IMG/VR virus record: IMGVR_UViG_3300028840_003177
Coordinates: 1-34,031 of that record
DNA from: a virus
Strand: one strand, 5' to 3'
Length of the DNA stretch: 34,031 nt
This document shows positions 29,377 to 34,031 of the stretch, one piece after another (position 1 is the stretch's first letter; every line of letters begins with the position of its first letter). The position numbers and the translations under genes were made by a program. The notes under the pieces are model-generated. The model made no database searches. It had not been told where the DNA came from and saw only the letters and a list, made by a program, of their open reading frames with translations.

Positions 29377-30428
29377 GATGTCGCCTCCACGGGTTGCTGG
29401 TCGTTGGCCGCCAGTGCCGCGATTAACATTTCGCGGGTCAGCGGCGTATCGCCCTTGGCTCGCCAGTAGTCGGCCGCGATCCCGCTCTTGCCCCGCAGGG
29501 TCGCCAACTTCTCAGCGTCGCTCATCGCGTCGATGGCCGGCCCGTAGCGGCGTTCGAGGTCGGCCGCCGTTTGCGTCTCCGCTTGCCGCTGGGCCTCGTC
29601 GGCAAGCCGCCGTTCTTGCTCACGCCGTCGCCGATCCTTTTGCGTGCGAATCAGCCGAAAGTTTTTCGAGGCGTCCGAGGGCGGTGGCCAACCTTGATCG
29701 GGCGATTGCCCCGACCTGGCGTTAGCAAAACGGTGGTAAAGGGCTCCCGACGAAAAGGCGTCGGGGCCGTCACCCGCGTTGGCCGCGTCAAAATGCTCGA
29801 CGATCGCCGCGGCCTCGTCGGGCGAGAGACCGGCCGCCAACGCCGCCTGAGCGGCTTGCCTGGCCATCCCCACCCCCCGCCGACTCAAAGCCGCCTCCAC
29901 CTCCGCCCGGTTAGGTGGGCGGTTCTCTGGGCGGTTCTTGGGAGGTTTAACAGATAGGTCACCATGTCCTATCTCACCGGTCACCATGTCCGGTCTGACC
30001 GGACACCATGTCCTATCTGACCGGACACCATGTCCTATCTGACCGGTCACCATGTCCGCTCTGGGCTCGGGCTGGCGACCATCAAAATCGGCCAGATTCG
30101 ACCAGATGATTTGATAGCTGGCCGTGTACTTCCACCGCTTCACGTCGAGAATCTGGAGCGACTTGGCGGCCTTGATCACGCGGCGGATCTGCCGGGGCGA
30201 CATCGCCAGGTTTTCGGCCAACGTCTCTTGCTTGGGGTACGCTCGGCCATCGTCACCGGAATATCCTTCCAGCGCCTTCAGCAGGGCCACCAGGGCCGCC
30301 CCAGAGACTTTGGCGTCTGCCAACTCGTCAATCGGCCGGCCGTCGTCTCGCGTGAACCTGAGCGACTCCAATAGCCTCAGCCGGCAGCCTCGCTTGGAAA
30401 AGTCGAACTCTGTTTGCGTGTGTTCCAT
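29373..30428 (-). CDS. Replication initiator, O-like, containing the origin
   Basis: 351 residues from ATG 30428, with GGAG eight bases upstream. Residues about 40-110 form a winged helix-turn-helix (GAALVALLKALEGY, KQETLAENLAMSPRQIRRVI, VKRWKYTASYQI), as in phage replication proteins of the lambda O kind. Residues 121-157 are encoded by the five iterons and read as low-complexity repeats (DMVTGQIGHG, RTWCPVRPDMVTGEIGHGD). The C-terminal half is helical and charged, perhaps for loading host helicase. No phage helicase gene is seen. It probably melts the origin and recruits host replication proteins. Confidence 0.85.
   Translation of the reverse strand: MEHTQTEFDFSKRGCRLRLLESLRFTRDDGRPIDELADAKVSGAALVALLKALEGYSGDDGRAYPKQETLAENLAMSPRQIRRVIKAAKSLQILDVKRWKYTASYQIIWSNLADFDGRQPEPRADMVTGQIGHGVRSDRTWCPVRPDMVTGEIGHGDLSVKPPKNRPENRPPNRAEVEAALSRRGVGMARQAAQAALAAGLSPDEAAAIVEHFDAANAGDGPDAFSSGALYHRFANARSGQSPDQGWPPPSDASKNFRLIRTQKDRRRREQERRLADEAQRQAETQTAADLERRYGPAIDAMSDAEKLATLRGKSGIAADYWRAKGDTPLTREMLIAALAANDQQPVEATS
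29957..30066. repeat. ori: Five tandem 22-bp iterons: putative replication origin
   Basis: Units begin at 29957, 29979, 30001, 30023 and 30045. Consensus GG(T/A)CACCATGTCCTATCTGACC; units 3 and 4 are identical. Each unit has GGTCA..TGACC symmetry. Because 22 is not a multiple of 3, the repeats are read in changing frames of the host gene. Lambda ori likewise lies in gene O as tandem iterons, so this is the likely origin and the initiator's binding site. Confidence 0.85.
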
Positions 30429-30467
30429 CGTTAAACTCCGTGCTTCGCCTTCAACTTTTGGCTGGTG
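30426..30467. repeat. 42-bp duplication, copy 2
   Basis: Identical to 21875-21916. Here it spans the final codons and stop of csrA and the Shine-Dalgarno and ATG of the replication gene. Confidence 0.95.
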
Positions 30468-30645
30468 TGGGTGCCGGCTCGTCGGCCGTGTCGAGCAATT
30501 CGTCCCGCAGGATTTTGAAATCGTGCGGTGCCTCGAAACCGACGCTGATTCGATTCCCTTTGACACCACAAACCACCACGCGTACTTTGCCGGCCGGCGT
30601 GAAAATCGTCACGCCCTGATCGGGGGTTCGTCCAAGATTCAGCAT
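30451..30645 (-). CDS. csrA: CsrA-family translational regulator
   Basis: 64 residues from ATG 30645; AAGGA lies upstream at good distance. CsrA is a small RNA-binding dimer that blocks or aids translation by binding GGA motifs. Conserved parts are ML(x)LxR at the start, VVVCGVKGNRISVGFEAPHD, and FKILRDEL with the Arg that matches Arg44 of E. coli CsrA. An extra insertion (FTPAGK) lies in the first hairpin. Its own leader carries GACAAGGAATGT, close to the CsrA consensus, so autoregulation is likely. It is directly upstream of the replication initiator. Confidence 0.88.
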   Translation of the reverse strand: MLNLGRTPDQGVTIFTPAGKVRVVVCGVKGNRISVGFEAPHDFKILRDELLDTADEPAPTPAKS

Positions 30646-30664
30646 GTCAACATTCCTTGTCGAA

Positions 30665-30740
30665 AAAGTTGTCAATTGTCAGTCCGAGGTCGGGTGCCAT
30701 GCCCCACGCTTGCGTGGGCATGCCTCATCCCTCACGCCTT
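30665..30740. repeat. Dispersed-repeat cluster with hairpin between csrA and the HTH/Zn gene
   Basis: Holds GTTGTCAATTGTCAGT words, then the stem-loop GCATGCCC/GGGCATG-type palindrome (about 30695-30724), then CTCATCCCTCACGCC. On the minus strand the hairpin is followed some 30 bases later by TTTTT, so partial termination before csrA is possible. I associate such pieces with planctomycete intergenic repeats from memory. Confidence 0.5.
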
Positions 30741-31016
30741 TCGGTAGTTCCCCATCCAGCGATCGCAGTGGGGGCAGTAGGCCGCGCCGTCGCGGCGCAC
30801 AAACGAGCCGGGGTCGTGGTGCCGGCAGCCGGGCGTCACGCGGCCCGGCTCGACGAGCGTGTATCGGTACACGCCGCCTTCGATCGGCGTCGCCGTGATG
30901 ACGTGCCCCGCTTGCCGTAGTTCGCTGACGCGGCCCGTGTACTTCAGCGCGATGGCCGCCAACTCGACCGTCGTCGCCGGCCCTGATCGATCGCTTTGCT
31001 TGGTTGCTGGCGACAT
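30732..31016 (-). CDS. HTH_39-like winged-helix and zinc-knuckle protein
   Basis: 94 residues from ATG 31016. Residues about 17-60 (ELAAIALKYTGRVSELRQAG, HVI, then GGVYRYTLVEPG) match the small winged helix found in many phages (RIxxLRxxGhxI). The C-terminal part has CRHHD and CPHCDRWMG, a zinc-binding knuckle. Probably a transcriptional regulator of early genes. Confidence 0.68.
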   Translation of the reverse strand: MSPATKQSDRSGPATTVELAAIALKYTGRVSELRQAGHVITATPIEGGVYRYTLVEPGRVTPGCRHHDPGSFVRRDGAAYCPHCDRWMGNYRKA

Positions 31017-31018
31017 GG

Positions 31019-31393
31019 CTACAGCGTGACCCTTTCTTCGACGGGTTCAGGGTCTTTGAATGGAGGCAGCTTGTCCCAATGAAACAAGATGCCCGATTCG
31101 TGATCGCCAAGTTTGAATGCCTCGCCTCCATCCTCCCGTCGTCGCCGGCAGACCTCGCGCCCGGCGAATAACCGATGAATCGTCTCGGCACGCTCGTCAC
31201 GATGGCCGTCTGGCATCAGATACCCGAAACAAATCTCAACGCTGGAATCGCGATTGAGTCCGATCGTGACACCGTGTTGCAGGATTTCCGTGTTAGCCTC
31301 TAGCCACTTCACGGCACGGCCGAGGCCGAGCAACGACTGCTGACACTGTTCGTCATGCGATGCATGTTTTTGCTGTGGTCCTATGGCCGACAT
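31019..31393 (-). CDS. Hypothetical protein (124 aa)
   Basis: ATG 31393. An N-terminal His/Gln-rich stretch precedes a helix (QSLLGLGRAVKWLEANTEIL), beta strands (HGVTIGLNRDSSVEICFGYL) and a helix (ERAETIHRLFAG). Overall alpha/beta; no catalytic motif. Early operon member. Confidence 0.62.
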   Translation of the reverse strand: MSAIGPQQKHASHDEQCQQSLLGLGRAVKWLEANTEILQHGVTIGLNRDSSVEICFGYLMPDGHRDERAETIHRLFAGREVCRRRREDGGEAFKLGDHESGILFHWDKLPPFKDPEPVEERVTL

Positions 31394-31430
31394 CTTTGAT
31401 TTCCTTTCGGCTTGAAAGCTAGGTGGTGAC

Positions 31431-31631
31431 TCAGTCCTCAACACTTTCCGGCTGGCTTTCGATCGCCCTGCGTCTCAAACTCTCGCGAATTTCGGCCGGC
31501 AGGTCATACACGCTCAGCGGCTCTTGACAAAGCGAAGCGGCACGCATGCGAGCAACCTCTTCCGAGACGGGGGTGATGCAGTAGATTCCTCTGCCTACGT
31601 CTCCCGCTCGATCGACAATTTCCCGTTCCAC
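31431..31631 (-). CDS. Hypothetical protein (about 66 aa), start uncertain
   Basis: From GTG 31631 the frame reads EREIVDRAGDVGRGIYCITP and VSEEVARMRAASLCQEPLSV, then DLPAEIRESLRRRAIESQPE. It overlaps the Cro-like HTH gene by 37 bp. No good Shine-Dalgarno was found for GTG 31631. Charged and helical, of unknown function. Confidence 0.5.
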   Translation of the reverse strand: MEREIVDRAGDVGRGIYCITPVSEEVARMRAASLCQEPLSVYDLPAEIRESLRRRAIESQPESVED

Positions 31632-31834
31632 GCAAAGCGGAGCCCGAGCACCCCGCAGATTGCACACAGCATCGGCCACGACGGGGCCTTGTGCCCTCCG
31701 AGAATCCGCTGGATTGTCGGCTGGCTGGTTTTGCACGCATCGGCCAGGGAGGCCTGTGTGTGACCCTGTTGGCCCATCTCGCGGGCGATTAACCCGCGGT
31801 GGGCCTTGGTCAGTGGGATGCCGCCGCTATTCAT
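31595..31834 (-). CDS. Cro/C1-type HTH protein
   Basis: 79 residues from ATG 31834, which has AGGAGG seven bases upstream. HTH: EMGQQGHTQASLADACKTSQ, PTIQRILGGHK, then PSWPMLCAICGVLGLRFAWN. This pattern is of the XRE family. Near the main early promoter, so a likely candidate to bind the operators at 32329-32371. Confidence 0.82.
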   Translation of the reverse strand: MNSGGIPLTKAHRGLIAREMGQQGHTQASLADACKTSQPTIQRILGGHKAPSWPMLCAICGVLGLRFAWNGKLSIERET

Positions 31835-32273
31835 TACTGGCCTCCTCGCCGCATCCGACCGCGTCTTTCGCTGCGTCCTCATCTCCGTCATGGAAGAGGA
31901 CTAACAGCCCGCGGTCCATCTCGTCGATTACCCAGTCCCCATTGTCATCATCACCCCAGCTTGGCTGCCCAGCGTGAGAGCATGCTTCCAACCCAGGCAG
32001 CAGCCGCTCCGTCACAAAGTCACGATAATCGCTCCACACTTCGTCCTCTGCGTTATTGCAATACCACAGACTCCCGTCGTCAAACACACTGTAGCTGGCC
32101 GTGTCCCCACTGCCAGACCGCGTGAACTCGTGATCCGGCTCGCTTGTTATGTCCATCTGGGACAACAGGTAAGCGCGGCCAGCACAAAGTTGCATGAAAT
32201 CCTTTGCCTCCGACCATTTCCAAGCGGCTGGCAATCGGATGTAGTCCCGTTCGTAATCCGTAATCGTCGTCAT
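31827..32273 (-). CDS. Hypothetical acidic protein (148 aa), first early gene
   Basis: ATG 32273, about 50 bases from the promoter at 32327. Begins TTITDYERDYIRLPAAWKWS; middle FMQLCAGRAYLLSQMDITSE and SYSVFDDGSLWYCNNAEDEV; strongly acidic end. Being the first gene of the early operon and acidic, it could be a host-takeover or DNA-mimic-type protein, but nothing specific is recognised. Stop overlaps the HTH start. Confidence 0.65.
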   Translation of the reverse strand: MTTITDYERDYIRLPAAWKWSEAKDFMQLCAGRAYLLSQMDITSEPDHEFTRSGSGDTASYSVFDDGSLWYCNNAEDEVWSDYRDFVTERLLPGLEACSHAGQPSWGDDDNGDWVIDEMDRGLLVLFHDGDEDAAKDAVGCGEEASNE

Positions 32274-32326
32274 GGCTCATTCTCCGATAGGTTTGGGTGG
32301 CGGTTGCCTCAGTAACTCTATCGGTC

Positions 32327-32354
32327 ATTATACCTGGTGGGTATAGTGTGTCAA
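32327..32354 (-). promoter_or_regulatory. Strong leftward early promoter
   Basis: Minus strand TTGACA (32354-32349), 16-base spacer, TATAAT (32332-32327): both hexamers are perfect sigma-70 consensus. Transcription would start near 32320 and drive the early operon from 32273 to the terminator at 26209. Confidence 0.88.
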
Positions 32355-32371
32355 GCATGCCCGGCGGGTAT
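32329..32371. promoter_or_regulatory. Operator candidates O1 and O2
   Basis: O1 is the perfect palindrome TATACC-TGGTG-GGTATA (32329-32345), lying between the -35 and -10 and overlapping the -10. O2 is ATGCCC-GGC-GGGTAT (32357-32371), just upstream of the -35. Together they look like a two-site repressor operator. A looser inverted repeat (CCGATAG at 32284-32290 with CTATCGG at 32318-32324) lies downstream in the leader. Confidence 0.7.
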
Positions 32372-32416
32372 TTTCTGGATTTTCCAAAATAGTTCGGCAC
32401 CCCCCGGCAGAGGAAC

Positions 32417-33121
32417 TTACACGTTCGACGTAAAGGCGATCACGCCATGCAATCCGCTCTCAGCAATCGCCAATTTGTTGTTCTCGCCGTATGCCACAAG
32501 GCAACACGGCGCACCGAAAGCCCCATTGGCCACCGTCCCATCTGCGTTGTAGAACGCCAGCCGCCCACGGAAGAAGAACACGGCACACGCCGAGCCCCAC
32601 ACCCATCTGTGAAAGCCTCGCGTTTCCGTCCGTGCCGGGATCAACGCAATCCCGTTGCCGTGTTCGGCAAGACGGCTTACCCAATCGTATATCCGTGGAC
32701 CATACGGCGGGTTCAACCACACGCGCCCGCTCCACGGCTTTGCGAGGCCACCCTCCGTGTAATGCGTTGCGGCCATTTCCCACGGTCGTTTCACCGGCGC
32801 GCACGGGTCGAGGTCAAACGGTCCCAGCGCACTCAAGACTTCTGGCGGCGTCAGCCATTCAGACTTGCGCCCCGGAGCACCAAAACGTCGAACAACAGGG
32901 TCCACGTTACGCCCCTTCCGCTTCGCTACAGGGTCGAACGTGACCCTGAGCGTCGACGCCGCGCCAAAAAGCTTTGAGAACGCTGCCTGCCCGTCGACTT
33001 CGGGAATGTCGACGCGGACAAATGATGCACCGCCCACCGTTTCTTCGGAAACGACGCCGGCGTACGTGTTGTGTCCCATCACTTCCAAAATGGCCCACTG
33101 CCTAAACTCACTTGACTCCAT
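32417..33121 (-). CDS. N6-adenine methyltransferase (phage Dam, PF05869-like) fused to an N-terminal phage domain
   Basis: 234 residues from ATG 33121. The C-terminal part (from about 84) has the phage Dam plan: KSEWLTPPEVLSALGPFDLD, PCAPVKRPW, then WLNPPYGP with NPPY at 137-140 and IALIPARTETRGFHRWVW. The N-terminal 65 residues (FRQWAILEVMGHNTYAGVVS, VRVDIP, FSKLFGAASTLRVTF) match a separate small phage protein type found alone elsewhere. Thus a fusion. Orphan methylase. Stops just before the early promoter. Confidence 0.85.
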   Translation of the reverse strand: MESSEFRQWAILEVMGHNTYAGVVSEETVGGASFVRVDIPEVDGQAAFSKLFGAASTLRVTFDPVAKRKGRNVDPVVRRFGAPGRKSEWLTPPEVLSALGPFDLDPCAPVKRPWEMAATHYTEGGLAKPWSGRVWLNPPYGPRIYDWVSRLAEHGNGIALIPARTETRGFHRWVWGSACAVFFFRGRLAFYNADGTVANGAFGAPCCLVAYGENNKLAIAESGLHGVIAFTSNV

Positions 33122-33132
33122 GTTTTTCCTTT

Positions 33133-33570
33133 CTAATCGTTGACGGGGCCGGGCATCCAAAACGCTTGCGGTTGGGTGTCGGCACGCAAGTAGAGCGGGT
33201 GCTTCGGTCGCCCCGCGACGGTTCGGCTTAAACAAAACACGGCCTTGCCGATCGCCTGGCAGACGGCCCGTTCGCGATCGGGTGGACACTGCGTGCCCCA
33301 GGCGGCGACGATCAAGCCGGCTTGACTGCGGTAGTAGCCGAGCGCCTCGTCGTTGTCCGCCCCGACGGGATCGTCGGCCGCCCGCATCACCTTCGGGTCG
33401 GTCGCCCGAAACGCGAACGCATTGAGCATCAGCAGGCCGCTGTAACCCCAGTCGCGGGCGAACTGGATACAACGTCGGATGGTCGGATCGTCGTCGTTTT
33501 CGTCGGCCGTCGACGGATTGAGGCCGAGTCGTTCCTTCGTGCTGTGCTGTTGCGAGTCAAAAGAAAAATC
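33133..33570 (-). CDS. DUF1643 protein, N-terminally degraded
   Basis: The core is clear: LGLNPSTADENDDDPTIRRC, FARDWGYSGLLMLNAFAFRA, DPVGADNDEALGYY, VAAWGT and a terminal KHPLYLRADTQPQAFW. DUF1643 is a phage/bacterial family of unknown function. The usual opening (about 20 residues ending in LLFVxLNPSTAD) is missing: the frame upstream is low in complexity, and no ATG or GTG lies at the right place. It may be a damaged gene or use an unrecognised start. Upper limit 33570 is approximate. Confidence 0.6.
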   Translation of the reverse strand, partial: DFSFDSQQHSTKERLGLNPSTADENDDDPTIRRCIQFARDWGYSGLLMLNAFAFRATDPKVMRAADDPVGADNDEALGYYRSQAGLIVAAWGTQCPPDRERAVCQAIGKAVFCLSRTVAGRPKHPLYLRADTQPQAFWMPGPVND

Positions 33571-33722
33571 GGCCGGCGGCCGACGCGTGCGGGGGAAGGC
33601 ACACGCGCCGAACCGCCAGCCAGGTGGTGTACAAGAACAAGAAAAAGTCCGGCCGGCGCTGGCGTGCTCGGAACACACACGCAGGGGGCGCGCCGGCCGG
33701 TGCCTGGAGGTTACTGCCGATC

Positions 33723-34031
33723 TCAGCCGGTAAACACCCTCAGCGTGGGTCGTGTCGGCGTCGGCAACAGATCGGCCTGCGACGGCTGGCCGAGTTGGCT
33801 TTGGTCGATGTAGTGGTTGCGGGTCACGTCGATCGACGAGTGCCCCATGAAGCGTCGCACCGCCTCCAAATCGCCCGTCTGCTTGTAAAGATGCGTGGCG
33901 AAAGAGCGGCGGAACTTGTGCCAGAGATCGCGCTTTTCGACATCGCCGATCGTGTCGGCCAAGCCGGCCGCCACGATCGTCTTCTTGAGCGCGTGGTTCA
34001 GCGCCGGCCACTGCCGGCCGCCCTTGTCGAA
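33723..34031 (-). CDS. int: Tyrosine recombinase / phage integrase, C-terminal part
   Basis: This is the other end of the integrase at 1-828; 33888-34031 duplicates codons already present there. It carries the rest of the catalytic signature: HKFRR (His266, Arg269), GHSS (His292) and the nucleophile Tyr302 in RNHY, followed by a short proline-rich tail ending in TGA at 33723-33725. With Arg166 and the beta-hairpin Lys, all expected active-site residues are present, so the joined enzyme looks functional. A frame beginning at 33974 gives a spurious short product; the real protein starts at 828 across the joint. Confidence 0.93.
   Translation of the reverse strand, partial: FDKGGRQWPALNHALKKTIVAAGLADTIGDVEKRDLWHKFRRSFATHLYKQTGDLEAVRRFMGHSSIDVTRNHYIDQSQLGQPSQADLLPTPTRPTLRVFTG
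33888..34031. repeat. Terminal direct repeat, right copy (circle overlap)
   Basis: Exact copy of bases 1-144. It carries the integrase codons that link the C-terminal part of the gene (ending at 33723) with the N-terminal part at 1-828. Confidence 0.93.

Noticed and set aside
29957-30066. CRISPR or coding minisatellite without function
   Set aside because: No spacers; 22-bp tandem units with internal symmetry in a replication gene fit iterons better.
33133-34011. A single 292-residue protein including DUF1643
   Set aside because: The upstream half is an alternate-frame reading of the integrase C-terminus; only the last part is DUF1643.

Overview
The window reads as one complete, circular, GC-rich temperate siphovirus genome of about 33.9 kb. 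Its first 144 bases are repeated exactly as its last 144 bases. Closing the circle there joins two pieces of one reading frame into a 330-residue tyrosine recombinase. An attP-like site carrying the 3' half of a class II tRNA (most likely tRNA-Leu) lies close by, so this is the excised or virion form rather than an integrated prophage. The host is probably a planctomycete. The support for that is an SHD1-domain protein, a capsid pair resembling the Bbp16/Bbp17 type, a phage CsrA, and dispersed TGAGG and GTTGTCAGT-type repeats; this is inference from family distribution, not proof.

Nearly everything is transcribed leftward (minus strand). Reading from the integrase: integrase (828 to 1, continuing 33887 to 33723); a DUF1643 remnant; a fused N6-adenine methylase (32417-33121); then a near-consensus promoter with palindromic operators (32327-32371). 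The early operon follows. It holds small hypotheticals, a Cro-like HTH protein, an HTH/Zn protein, CsrA, an O-like replication initiator with five 22-bp iterons inside its own gene (29957-30066), a MazG-like protein, DUF551, zinc-ribbon microproteins, DUF4326 and an HNH protein. It ends at a strong terminator (26209-26255).

The late operon (26195 down to 5705) follows a lambda-like order with a head-spike module in front. It runs: disordered protein, membrane-anchored protein, papain-like peptidase, LamG receptor-binding protein, spike base, small and large terminase, Zn protein, gpW-like connector, portal, protease/scaffold, major capsid and capsid cement. It continues with head-tail connectors, tail tube, G/T-type chaperones, tape measure, tail proteins and a holin-like protein, and closes with a second strong terminator (5637-5678). 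No polymerase, helicase or classical endolysin is recognisable, so replication must lean on the host.

The accessory zone (5700 down to 830) holds a rightward D12-class adenine methylase, a leftward C5-cytosine methylase, small proteins, two HTH regulators, an SHD1 protein and two tiny rightward membrane microproteins.

The most unusual structure is a family of arrays of the hexamer GTCACG (or its complement CGTGAC) recurring at exactly 23-bp intervals with divergent 17-bp interiors. The best array has eight consecutive units (18065-18248). Shorter ones lie around the two methylase genes (3570, 3805, 4483, 5545) and at 25869. I do not recognise this repeat family.
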